Under the pieces are notes generated by a model, which was not told where the DNA came from, did no database searches, and saw only the letters and a program-made list of their open reading frames with translations. This document shows, in pieces, positions 1 to 6,368 of a DNA stretch of 10,029 nucleotides. The translations under genes were made by a program, and so were the position numbers. The stretch comes from JANMAT01 sp031359995 (GTDB lineage: Bacteria; Actinomycetota; Acidimicrobiia; Acidimicrobiales; Ilumatobacteraceae): assembly GCA_031359995.1 (NCBI GenBank), contig JANMAT010000062.1:1-10029 (forward strand), given 5' to 3'. The first letter of the stretch is position 1; the number at the start of each line of letters is the position of its first letter.

Positions 1-225
1 GACGAACAACCAGGCCGAACGCGACCTGCGACCCGTCAAGATCCACCGCAAGATCTCCTCATGCTTCCGTGACCAGACCGGCGCCGAACGCTTCGCCCAC
101 GTCCGCAGCTACCTCTCCACCACCCGCAAACACGACATCCCCGCCATCGACGCCCTCACCCGACTCTTCAACAACGACCCCTGGCTACCAACCCACACCG
201 CCGCCTGACGGCACGTGAATGGTTA
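1..225 (+). mobile_element. 3' end of an IS66-family insertion sequence
   Basis: The window opens inside an IS66-family transposase and the element appears to end shortly after its stop codon. The segment 208-225 ends in GGTTAC; read from the outside inward this is GTAACCATTCACGTGCC, which fits the 5'-GTAA termini usual for IS66-family inverted repeats. The boundary is inferred from that motif alone, because the left end and the target duplication lie outside the window. Confidence 0.6.
2..208 (+). CDS. IS66-family transposase (TnpC), C-terminal fragment cut by window edge
   Basis: The open frame entering from the left edge gives 68 residues and ends at TGA 206-208. It contains TNNQAERDLRPVK, the conserved block of IS66 TnpC transposases that carries the third (Glu) acid of the DDE catalytic triad, here residue 6 of the visible fragment. 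It continues with RKISSCFRD, GAERFAHVRSYLSTTRK and a final NNDPWLP, matching the normal end of actinobacterial IS66 transposases. The protein would cut and join DNA ends of its own element. The visible part shows no frameshift or premature stop, so this end may be intact; whether the whole gene is functional cannot be judged. Identification is firm on motif grounds. Confidence 0.9.
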   Translation, partial: TNNQAERDLRPVKIHRKISSCFRDQTGAERFAHVRSYLSTTRKHDIPAIDALTRLFNNDPWLPTHTAA

Positions 226-386
226 CGGGTGGCCGATGATTCGATGCTCGTGCCGGCTGTCGATGTGCGTGGCGTCCGGGCCTGGGACCGCCGATCGGGA
301 AGTGCCGAACTGTGCTGGCTGATGATGCCGACCGTGTGAGCGATATGCGTGCTCGGCGCGCATGTCTGAGGGTCGCGGGGTGGGGG

Positions 387-632
387 CTAAGTGGTTAGTT
401 CGTCGGGCAGCGCAGCGAAGTCCTTCTTCGCCTGCCGGTACCATTTCAGTCCCGAGACGGGTCGCTTCCAGCGGCCCTTCATGTCCGTGAGGGCTGGCTG
501 GTGGGTGGTGTCACCGTTGGCGACGGCTTGGCGAAGGTGTTGGTCTTGGGCGTTGATCACGTCGTCGGCGGTGTTGCCGTGGTGCGGCTGGTCGCAGGGT
601 CCGCCGAGTTGGCGACAGGTCATCGTCTTCAT
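387..632 (-). CDS. small DUF1059-like protein of unknown function
   Basis: An 81-residue protein begins MKTMTCRQLGGPCD, the signature N-terminus of a widespread small family (DUF1059-like). It ends in a charged helix-forming stretch, YRQAKKDFAALPDE, which is also typical. Cys6, Cys13 and the His17-His18 pair could bind metal, but that is a guess. No signal peptide or membrane segment is seen. The ATG shares one base with the stop of the upstream DUF1801 gene (TGATG, 634-630), indicating translational coupling in the same minus-strand operon. The upstream gene is broken, so translation of this one may be reduced. Length matches the family, and the function is unknown. Confidence 0.75.
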   Translation of the reverse strand: MKTMTCRQLGGPCDQPHHGNTADDVINAQDQHLRQAVANGDTTHQPALTDMKGRWKRPVSGLKWYRQAKKDFAALPDELTT

Positions 633-1059
633 CAGAACGTTCTGTCGCCGGGCGGTTCGACGGCTTGGCGGATGCAGTTGCGAAGCTGCTCGTCGTCGAT
701 TTCATCGTCTTCGTGGATGTTCGAGTACCGGACCGCCGGATACTTTGAAGTCGCCGGCGGCGGCGGGTCGAGATCGCCTCCGTTGAGCCAGGTGACCTTC
801 ACGTACTTGGTCATGCAGTGCATGCTCAAGAACCAGCCGTTGTCCTCGATGCCGTAGAACGGCGAGTTCCATCGAACCGCCTGGGCCACGTCGGGCACTT
901 CGTCGATGATGAGTGCGTCGAGGCGACGGCCGATCTCGCCTTTCCAGCCCGGCATCGCATCGAGGTACGCCTGGACCGGGGAGCGACCGTCGCCTTTGGC
1001 GATCTACGGGTTGCCGCCGGACAACAGCACGGTCCCGTCGGGAAGTTCTCCATCGGCAC
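632..1059 (-). pseudogene. DUF1801 (YdhG-like) protein, disrupted by a stop and a frameshift
   Basis: The 955-632 part gives a clear DUF1801 body: MPGWKGEIGRRLDALI, VRWNSPFYGIEDNGWFLSMH and YVKVTWLNGG, with IHEDD near the end. Reading upstream in the same frame gives DGTVLLSGGNP, then TAG at 1006-1004, then IAKGDGRSPVQAYLDA. Homologues have Gln at the stop position (GGNPQIAKGDG), so CAG has become TAG. The natural start is probably GTG 1059-1057, preceded by AAAGGA with 7-nt spacing. That GTG is out of frame with DGELPDGTV by one base, so a base was also lost just after the start. The remaining ORF from ATG 955 lacks the N-terminal third. Family role is unknown. It lies 35 nt after the VOC gene in the same operon. 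Confidence 0.8.
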
Positions 1060-1094
1060 GTGACGTTCCTTTCGTGTGTTGGTGACGTGCAGGG

Positions 1095-1580
1095 TCAGGG
1101 CCGCTGCTGGATACGGATGAGATTCCCGGCCGGGTCACGAACAGCGCAGTCGCGTAGGCCGTAATCCTGGTCGAGGGGTTCTTGCACGATGTCTGCGCCT
1201 GCTGCCTCGATCCTCGCGAACACCGCATCGAGGTCAGGGGTTGCGAGGTTGACGCCGGCGTAGGTGCCCTTTGCCATCATCTCGCCGATCATCGTGCGCT
1301 CGGCATCGCTGATCGACGGATCGGGCGCGGGTGGCTGAAGCACGATCGCCGTGCCGGGCTGGTTCGGCGGTCCGACGGTGATGAACCGCATATCGCCGGC
1401 GCCCACATCGAGACGGACCTCGAAGCCGTGTACGCCGGTGTAGAACGCGAGCGACTCGTCTGGGTCGAGGTGAGGCAGGAAGCTCTGATGAATCGTGATC
1501 TCCGTGCGCTCGACGCTACGCGTCGGTTGCGAGTCGCGCTTCTCGATTCCTGACCGGCTTGGTCGCGCGTTTGGCGACAC
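1095..1580 (-). CDS. VOC / glyoxalase-bleomycin resistance superfamily protein
   Basis: The protein has the two-module VOC layout: SFLPHLDPDESLAFYTGVHGF, MRFITVGPPNQPGTAIVLQPP, then YAGVNLATPDLDAVFARI and a closing YGLRDCAVRDPAGNLIRIQQ. Such proteins act as lyases, dioxygenases or drug-binding proteins, and the substrate here is unknown. In the C-terminal motif DPAGNLIRI an Arg stands where many metal-dependent members have Glu, so a metal-independent role is possible. Start choice is difficult. The only usual in-frame start is ATG 1580, overlapping the AraC gene by 65 nt. Homologues begin MEITIH or similar, which aligns with ACG GAG ATC ACG ATT CAT at 1505, so the normal ATG appears changed to ACG. 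It lies directly downstream of the AraC-family gene, a common pairing. Confidence 0.85.
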   Translation of the reverse strand: MSPNARPSRSGIEKRDSQPTRSVERTEITIHQSFLPHLDPDESLAFYTGVHGFEVRLDVGAGDMRFITVGPPNQPGTAIVLQPPAPDPSISDAERTMIGEMMAKGTYAGVNLATPDLDAVFARIEAAGADIVQEPLDQDYGLRDCAVRDPAGNLIRIQQRP

Positions 1581-2007
1581 ATGGTGCCACGGCCTCGATT
1601 GGCTCGTGGCGTTGGTCGCGGTAAGCCGTCGGCGGTAACCCGACCAATTCGGAGAAGCGGGTGCTGAACGTGACCAGCGACGAGAACCCGACGGCGAAAC
1701 ACACCTCGGTCACCGACAAATCGCTGCGGCGCAGCAACGCCATCGCCCGCTCGATGCGACGGGTCATCAGATAGCTGTACGGCGGCTCGCCATACGCTTC
1801 GCGGAACCGACGGCTGAAATGACCAGCCGACATGCCCACCGCACGAGCGATCGCGGCTACGTCGAGGGGCTGCGCGAACTCGCGATCGATCCGGTCCCTC
1901 GCACGTCGCAACAGCGCGAGATCCTCAGGCACCGACACGCCGATCATTGTTGCCGACTGTCCACAGGTACGCCGGTCGCCGACCTCCTCGAAGGGCGTGA
2001 CCGACAC
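1516..2007 (-). CDS. AraC-family transcriptional regulator (DNA-binding domain only)
   Basis: The 163-residue protein is essentially the double helix-turn-helix of AraC/XylS regulators. The first HTH is LDVAAIARAVGMSAGHFSRRFREAYG and the second is LSVTEVCFAVGFSSLVTFSTRFSELVG, followed by the usual LPPTAYR. There is no N-terminal ligand domain, so it is a short stand-alone type. A basic tail follows and ends at TAG 1518-1516. The start is either GTG 2007 or, closer to the domain, ATG 1947; neither has a strong ribosome site. It precedes and overlaps the VOC gene, the standard arrangement for this type, so it probably regulates that operon. The tetR stop lies 150 nt upstream. Confidence 0.88.
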   Translation of the reverse strand: MSVTPFEEVGDRRTCGQSATMIGVSVPEDLALLRRARDRIDREFAQPLDVAAIARAVGMSAGHFSRRFREAYGEPPYSYLMTRRIERAMALLRRSDLSVTEVCFAVGFSSLVTFSTRFSELVGLPPTAYRDQRHEPIEAVAPCVAKRATKPVRNREARLATDA

Positions 2008-2064
2008 TGAGGTCGCCCAGAATGTTCACGGGGCGGGGCTGCGTCCGACTCCCGCACGTAGCCT

Positions 2065-2080
2065 GCACGGCCGACCGTGC
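2065..2080 (-). terminator. GC-rich hairpin between tetR and the AraC gene
   Basis: GCACGG and CCGTGC form a perfect 6-bp stem with a 4-nt loop (CCGA), about 80 nt beyond the tetR stop in the direction of transcription. No T-tract follows, as is common in high-GC actinobacteria. It could be a terminator for tetR or a regulatory element ahead of the AraC gene. Confidence 0.3.
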
Positions 2081-2157
2081 CCTTCGTGTTGAGCTGGATT
2101 GCGCAAGTTGTTGCCCGTTGTATGCCAGCGGTGATCTCTGACCCCATCGTCGCCGTT

Positions 2158-2760
2158 CTAGGCCGTCGGATCGCCGCGTCGTGTGAGTCCGTCGAGATAG
2201 ATGTCGAGTTGCCGGTGTGCGATGGCCTGTTCTGCTTTGGAATCGAGGCCGATCGCTAACGGCCGGCAGAATCGGATCGTCGCGAGTGCGATGTCGGTGG
2301 CCGTGATGTCGTCGTCGATGGCGCCATCGTGTCGGGCGGCGTCGAGCAGTCGGTTGAGTAGATCATGTGCGGCACGGTGCCGGTCGGGCCAGGACGGATC
2401 GTCGAGGAGCGGGTGAATGATATTGACTGCGCCCAGACCGGTGTCGACGGTTGCATGCATGTAGCGGCGCAGTGCTTGGGTCGCGGTCGCGGTCGCGGAC
2501 TCGGCGAGGGCTGCGTTGCCTGCGTCGATGGTGCGGTCGAGGACGTCGAGCACGACCGCACGCAGCAGTTCCTGTCGGTTGGGGAAGTGCCGATACAGCG
2601 TCGCGATCCCCACGCCGGCTCGTTGCGCAATGGCATCGCGGGATGGTTCACCCCCGATGTCGAGGATCAGTTCGATCGCGGCGTCGAGAAGTCGCCGACG
2701 GTTGCGCCGAGCGTCGGCCCGGATGGTCGGGCTGTCCGGAGAGCTGTCGACACTTACCAC
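2158..2760 (-). CDS. TetR-family repressor, probable regulator of the arr operon
   Basis: Starting at GTG 2760 the protein has 200 residues, the usual TetR length. The N-terminal domain reads RRRLLDAAIELILDIGG, then RDAIAQRAGVGIATLYRHF (HTH about residues 40-59) and PNRQELLRAV. The rest is the helical ligand-binding and dimer domain. The frame stays open further upstream, but GTG 2760 is preferred because the HTH then sits at its normal distance from the N-terminus. A -10 box TATACT (2773-2768) also ends exactly 7 nt before it, suggesting leaderless translation. It is divergent from arr with 56 nt between starts, and a palindrome lies over both promoters, so autoregulation and repression of arr are the likely roles. 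The ligand is unknown. Confidence 0.88.
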   Translation of the reverse strand: MVSVDSSPDSPTIRADARRNRRRLLDAAIELILDIGGEPSRDAIAQRAGVGIATLYRHFPNRQELLRAVVLDVLDRTIDAGNAALAESATATATQALRRYMHATVDTGLGAVNIIHPLLDDPSWPDRHRAAHDLLNRLLDAARHDGAIDDDITATDIALATIRFCRPLAIGLDSKAEQAIAHRQLDIYLDGLTRRGDPTA

Positions 2761-2775
2761 GAAGCGGAGTATATT
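2747..2775 (+). promoter_or_regulatory. promoter of the arr operon
   Basis: TCGACA (2747-2752) and TATATT (2770-2775) are separated by 17 nt. Each hexamer differs from the sigma-70/sigma-A consensus at one base. Transcription would begin near 2782, giving a leader of about 35 nt that contains the GGAG ribosome site of arr. Confidence 0.7.
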
Positions 2776-2784
2776 CCTCCGCTT
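2762..2784. promoter_or_regulatory. TetR operator: perfect 8-bp inverted repeat over both -10 boxes
   Basis: AAGCGGAG (2762-2769) and CTCCGCTT (2777-2784) are perfect inverted copies around a 7-nt centre. The size and symmetry suit a TetR dimer. The site covers TATATT of the arr promoter and TATACT (2773-2768) of the tetR promoter, so one bound dimer would block both directions. This is read directly from sequence; binding itself is inferred. Confidence 0.72.
2768..2773 (-). promoter_or_regulatory. -10 box of tetR, leaderless geometry
   Basis: On the minus strand TATACT occupies 2773-2768, followed by 7 nt and then GTG at 2760. This places the transcription start at or next to the start codon, the pattern of leaderless mRNAs in actinobacteria. 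The -35 region is weak (TGCTGG, 2796-2791, 17-nt spacing). Confidence 0.5.
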
Positions 2785-2816
2785 GTAGAACCAGCATCCA
2801 AACCACGGAGAGCAGC

Positions 2817-3329
2817 GTGAACGGTCAAGATCATCCCCACCGGACCCCGACGATCGCCGACGCAATCGCCCAGTTGAGCGACACTGTCGCTGTCCCGGTG
2901 ACATTCGAGCGGTGCGATCACGTCGTCGGGCCGTTCTTCCACGGCACAACGGTCGCCTTCGAGCCCGGCGACCTGCTCGTGGCGGGTCATCTCTCGAACT
3001 ATCACGAGGGACGTGTCGCGAACCACGTCTACTTCGCTGCACTGCTCGAACCAGCCGTCTGGGCAGCCGAGCTGGCGACTGCGTTCGCTGGGAACGACGG
3101 GCGCGGCCACATCTATGTCGTCGAGCCGACTGGTCCGTTCGAAGACGACCCCAACGTCACCAACAAGAAGTTCCCCGGCAACGTCACCCAGTCCTACCGA
3201 ACGCCGCACCCGATGCGGATCATCGACGAAGTGCACGACTGGGACCCTCATGACCCCGACGTACTCCAATCGATGATCGACAGCATCATGCGACTGCGTG
3301 ACCAAGGCCTCGACGTCATCGAGGATTGA
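2817..3329 (+). CDS. arr: rifamycin ADP-ribosyltransferase Arr
   Basis: Arr transfers ADP-ribose from NAD+ to a hydroxyl of the rifamycin ansa chain, inactivating the drug in the cytoplasm. The sequence contains the family hallmarks: GPFFHGT (His42), NHVYF (Tyr72), EPAVWAAELA, then YVVEPTGPFEDDPNVTNKKF and PGNVTQSYRT, ending in VIED. The H-Y pair, and an Asp in the EDDPN stretch, correspond to catalytic residues known in Arr enzymes. The start is GTG 2817, with GGAG 6 nt upstream. At 170 residues it is about 20-30 longer than most Arr proteins because of an N-terminal segment before VTFERCDHVVGPF. It is the first gene after the TetR operator and is followed 9 nt later by a hydrolase gene. The identity is very clear; activity on rifamycins is inferred from the family. 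Confidence 0.95.
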   Translation: MNGQDHPHRTPTIADAIAQLSDTVAVPVTFERCDHVVGPFFHGTTVAFEPGDLLVAGHLSNYHEGRVANHVYFAALLEPAVWAAELATAFAGNDGRGHIYVVEPTGPFEDDPNVTNKKFPGNVTQSYRTPHPMRIIDEVHDWDPHDPDVLQSMIDSIMRLRDQGLDVIED

Positions 3330-3338
3330 GCAACCACC

Positions 3339-4196
3339 ATGACATCGACGACTTCCAGTACCGATCGCCCGCCGCCGAGCAACGGTGTGGTTCCATCACG
3401 AGATGGGACGCCAATCAGCTTCACCGTGACCGGTGCCGGTCCGTGTGTGGTGCTGGTCGAGCCGGTCGGTCACTTCCGAGATGTCAGTGCCTTCGACGGG
3501 GTGGCCGAGCTGCTCGCAGACCGGTTCAGTGTCATCACCTACGACCGGCGCGGCCGAGGGGCAAGCACCACCATGGCCAGCCCGTACTCGCCGCAGCGCG
3601 AAGTCGAAGACCTCGCCGCGATCATCGACGTCGCGGCAGGCGGGTCGGCGTTCGTGTACGGCTACTCCTCCGGTGCGCTCGTCGCCCTCCACGCCGCAGC
3701 AGCAGCGGTCGCGATCGATCGGCTCGCCGTGCTCGAGCCGCCGCTCCACGATCAGGACGCAATGCTGCCCGACCCGCTCACCTCCCGACTCGTCGAACTC
3801 GTCGAACTCGTCGCCGCCGGTCGCCATGATGATGTCGTCTTGGAGTTCCACGAGAGCATCGGGGTGCCGTCGGAGTTCATCGACCAGATGCGCATCACCC
3901 CACAATGGGCGGCGATGGTCGGCATCGCCCCGACCTTCGTTCACGACTGCATCATCTCCGACGCCACCATCACCGATGTACTCGCCGCCGTCCATGTCCC
4001 GACGCTGGTGCTCGACAGCGAAGCCAGCACCGATGACCTCACCGGCTCGGCCGCACAGGTAGCTGCACGACTCCCAAACACAACCCATCGCAGCCTGCCA
4101 GGCGAGTGGCACACCGTCGACGACGACATCCTCGCCGCGGCACTGCTGGACCACTTCACACCAACCGTCGACACCAATACCGGAGAAGTGACATGA
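3339..4196 (+). CDS. alpha/beta-hydrolase fold protein
   Basis: The 285-residue protein shows the alpha/beta-hydrolase plan. A short N-terminal lead is followed by GTPISFTVTGAGP and the oxyanion-side strand VVLVEPVG. Then come YDRRGRGAS, the nucleophile elbow GYSSG (Ser110), a probable acid in TLVLDSEAS (Asp226) and the catalytic His in GEWHTV (His258). It has no signal peptide, so it is probably cytoplasmic. The substrate is unknown, and esterase, lactonase or haloperoxidase-like roles are all possible. It starts 9 nt after the arr stop and so should be co-transcribed with arr under the TetR operator; no good ribosome site precedes it. Its stop overlaps an ATG (ATGA, 4193-4196) that opens only a 34-codon frame. 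Confidence 0.88.
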   Translation: MTSTTSSTDRPPPSNGVVPSRDGTPISFTVTGAGPCVVLVEPVGHFRDVSAFDGVAELLADRFSVITYDRRGRGASTTMASPYSPQREVEDLAAIIDVAAGGSAFVYGYSSGALVALHAAAAAVAIDRLAVLEPPLHDQDAMLPDPLTSRLVELVELVAAGRHDDVVLEFHESIGVPSEFIDQMRITPQWAAMVGIAPTFVHDCIISDATITDVLAAVHVPTLVLDSEASTDDLTGSAAQVAARLPNTTHRSLPGEWHTVDDDILAAALLDHFTPTVDTNTGEVT

Positions 4197-4284
4197 GCAC
4201 CATCGCCGCTGACAGCGGTGTTCATCGAACGCATCGACCAACGCTTGGATGCCACGCCGAACACCCATCGAGGAGGAGAACATC

Positions 4285-4909
4285 GTGGGACAACTGATCG
4301 TGCGGGAGTTCATGACACTCGATGGGGTTGCTCAGTCGCCGGGCGGACCCGACGAAGACCCCAGCGGCGGATTCACCCACGGCGGATGGCAGATGAACCA
4401 CGTTCACCCACGGCGGCGCCAACGAGGTCTTCGAACAATCCAAGACGATGGACGCACTGCTCCTGGGGCGACAGACCTACGACAACTTCGCCGGCCACTG
4501 GCCCGCAGCACCCGCAGACATTCCCTTCACCGGGCTGCTCAACGGTGTCGACAAGTACGTCGCCAGCCGGACGTTGAGCGACCCGCTCGACTGGTCGGGC
4601 TCGACCGTTCTCACCGACCCCGTGCCCGATGCCGTCGCAGCTCTAAAGCGCCGCTACGACGAGATCCACGTCATTGGCAGCCTGAACCTCGTGCACACAC
4701 TGCTGCGGTCCAGGCTCGTCGACCGACTGGAGTTGTGGGTGTACCCGATCCTGCTCGGGACCGGCAAACGGGTCTTCGTCGACGGCACACCACCCACCAC
4801 GCTCACGCTGACCGAATCAGCCGCACACACCAACGGCGTCCTGCAACTCACCTACCTGACCGCCGCTCCCAGCGAGAGCAGCACAGAAACGCCGGAGCCA
4901 ACCCGCTGA
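4285..4909 (+). pseudogene. RibD C-terminal / dihydrofolate-reductase-like protein, frameshifted
   Basis: A strong ribosome site, AGGAGGAG (4271-4278), stands 6 nt before GTG 4285. The first frame reads GQLIVREFMTLDGVAQSPGGPDEDPSGGFTHGGWQMN, the normal start of this family. It then loses similarity near 4400. From 4403 the next frame resumes with GGANEVFEQSKTMDALLLGRQTYDNFAGHW. It continues through IHVIGSLNLVHTLL, LVDRLELWVYPILLGTGKRVF and on to a stop at 4907-4909. From the Trp of GGW to the Met of MDALLLGR there are 58 nt, where family proteins have about 19 codons (57 nt), so one extra base is the simplest explanation. The 14-nt repeat at 4372-4385 and 4403-4416 lies at the lesion. These proteins are NADPH-dependent reductases or unknowns. 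Programmed frameshifting or sequencing error remain alternatives. Confidence 0.82.
4372..4416. repeat. 14-bp direct repeat flanking the frameshift
   Basis: TTCACCCACGGCGG occurs at 4372-4385 and again at 4403-4416, a 31-nt offset. The two copies lie in different reading frames of the RibD-like gene, and the frame change occurs between them. Both copies are read directly from the sequence. Confidence 0.85.
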
Positions 4910-5308
4910 ACGAGCGAGCAATCAGAATGCTCGGTGCGATGTCTCGCCAGGTAGCGCAAATCCGGCAGCATGCTCGACACCAACCCACACATAATGCGCG
5001 CTCCATAACCCGGCCCGAGCCAGAGTGGGTGCGCCACACTGCGGCCCTTCCCGGGTGCCCGGGATCGCGCCGGCTGCCATCGGCGCGCAGACCTGAGGTG
5101 ACTTGTCGCGGCGCGGCCCTGCGGGCCGGAGACGCGCGGTCGCGCCACGCGCAAGCGACTCGGAACCTCCTGGTCAGGGCGTGATCGAGCGCAACGGATG
5201 GCGTCCGTCAGCAGGGCAACTGGAGCCGTTCGCGAAAGCCCCGGACGAGGGAGACGCTCGAACGGTATCAGTCTTGCGACTTGATCGAATTGAGGTAGAG
5301 TGTCGGTC
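4910..5308. other. 399-nt stretch with no gene recognised
   Basis: No reading frame here resembles a known protein. It holds two short hairpins: TCCCGG/CCGGGA around GTGC (5049-5064), and CGGCCC/GGGCCG around TGC (5114-5128). Its right end carries the vapB promoter. A 155-codon minus-strand frame crosses the whole stretch but also runs into coding DNA on both sides, so it is probably spurious. Confidence 0.5.
5274..5301 (+). promoter_or_regulatory. promoter of the toxin-antitoxin pair, leaderless geometry
   Basis: TTGCGA (5274-5279), a 16-nt spacer and TAGAGT (5296-5301) precede ATG 5309 by exactly 7 nt. Transcription would start at or beside the A of the start codon. No ribosome-binding site is needed or seen. 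Confidence 0.6.
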
Positions 5309-5692
5309 ATGGCGACCACCCATCAACTCGACGAGCTGCTCACCATGCTCGACGCCGACACACGGCTCGTCGACGCCGACGGCAACGAGATCGCGCTCGG
5401 CGCAGACGTCGCCGAGGCCTTCCAGGCCGCCATCGCCGAGATGCGCGTCCGCGAGACCGACGAACTCACCACTCAAGAAGCAGCCCGACTCATCGGTGTG
5501 TCACGACCGACCCTGATCCGCCTCCTCGACACCGGCGCGGTGCCGTTCCGACGCACCAACGGCACCCACGGACACCGCCGCATCGCACGACGCGACGCTC
5601 TCGCCTACCTGCGCGCCGACCTCCAACGACGCCGCCACGCCCTCGACGAACTCGCCGCCGACGCCGACGCATTCGGCTTCTTCGACAACTGA
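5309..5692 (+). CDS. VapB50-type antitoxin with excisionase-like HTH
   Basis: The 127-residue protein carries a MerR/excisionase-type helix-turn-helix at about residues 53-100 (LTTQEAARLIGVSRPTLIRLLDTG, then GTHGHRRIARRDALAYL). It has an N-terminal helical segment and an acidic C-terminus (DADAFGFFDN) that could sit in the toxin active site. This is the architecture of the M. tuberculosis Rv3750c (VapB50) type, and the gene precedes a PIN toxin by 22 nt, as in that pair. It should neutralise the toxin and repress the operon. ATG 5309 is chosen over GTG 5300 because the -10 box TAGAGT overlaps the GTG and ends 7 nt before the ATG. HTH assignment and pairing are strong; the VapB50 name is by resemblance. 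Confidence 0.85.
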   Translation: MATTHQLDELLTMLDADTRLVDADGNEIALGADVAEAFQAAIAEMRVRETDELTTQEAARLIGVSRPTLIRLLDTGAVPFRRTNGTHGHRRIARRDALAYLRADLQRRRHALDELAADADAFGFFDN

Positions 5693-5714
5693 TCCCACCC
5701 GTCCCAGTCAGCCG

Positions 5715-6308
5715 ATGGACGTCAACCGCCCGGTCTCCGGATCGCTCGTCCTGCTCGACGCCAACGTGCTCTACCCGATCAGCGTCTGCGACTTCATCCT
5801 CACCGCCAGCTCCCACCAACTCCTCGCCCGCCCCGTCGTGAGCGCCGAGATCCTCGACGAAGCAACACGGAACGTCACCGCCGACCGACCCGACCTCGAA
5901 CCAGCCCGGATAGAGCGCCGCTTCAACGCCGTGCGAGCAGCCACCGACGGACACGACCAGCCCGTCACCCGCCGATTCGCCGACCCCTCGATCATCAACC
6001 CCGAAGACCGCCACGTCCTCGCCGCCGCACTCCACCACGACGTCGACTACATCATCACCAACGACGCCCGCCTACGAGCCGAGATCACCACCTGGCTCGA
6101 CCATCGGCCCCGCCGCCACAACCTGACCGCCGCGATCTCGCCCGACGAGCTCACCACGGCACTCCTCGACGAATCACCCGACGACGTCGCCGCCGTGATC
6201 ACTGCCATGGCCGCCCGGCTACGCAACCCGACCCGAAGCGCCCGTGACGTCGTCGCCGCGTTGAGCAAGCAACTCCCAGCGATCGCCGCTATCAACCTGC
6301 CCGAGTAG
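5715..6308 (+). CDS. PIN-domain ribonuclease toxin, VapC50-like
   Basis: This 197-residue PIN-domain protein has the expected acidic residues in order: Asp15 in LVLLDANVLYP, Glu49 in SAEILDEATRN, Asp98 in NPEDRHVLAAA and Asp117 in YIITNDARL. PIN toxins are Mg2+-dependent ribonucleases that cleave tRNA or rRNA; the target here is not known. A C-terminal region of about 60 residues follows the PIN core, as in the longer VapC50-type toxins, and differs from the usual 130-residue VapC. All catalytic acids are present and the frame is unbroken, so it is probably active. It lies 22 nt after the antitoxin with no clear Shine-Dalgarno, so translation may depend on the upstream gene. Confidence 0.88.
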   Translation: MDVNRPVSGSLVLLDANVLYPISVCDFILTASSHQLLARPVVSAEILDEATRNVTADRPDLEPARIERRFNAVRAATDGHDQPVTRRFADPSIINPEDRHVLAAALHHDVDYIITNDARLRAEITTWLDHRPRRHNLTAAISPDELTTALLDESPDDVAAVITAMAARLRNPTRSARDVVAALSKQLPAIAAINLPE

Positions 6309-6368
6309 CCGCACGCGCCAGCGCCGCTCTCCCCGCCGGCACACCGCGACACCCCGTCCGGCGACCCG

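Noticed and set aside
4193..4297. 34-codon ORF starting in an ATGA overlap with the hydrolase stop
   Set aside because: The composition is rich in His, Arg and Pro with no recognisable fold, and it overlaps the strong ribosome site and start of the RibD-like gene. The overlap is probably chance.
3396..4313. 305-codon minus-strand ORF opposite the hydrolase
   Set aside because: It is antisense to a clear alpha/beta hydrolase with intact catalytic motifs; its translation is low-complexity and family-less.
4852..5319. 155-codon minus-strand ORF across the gap before the antitoxin
   Set aside because: It overlaps the RibD-like gene and the antitoxin start, resembles nothing known, and long chance ORFs are common at this GC content.
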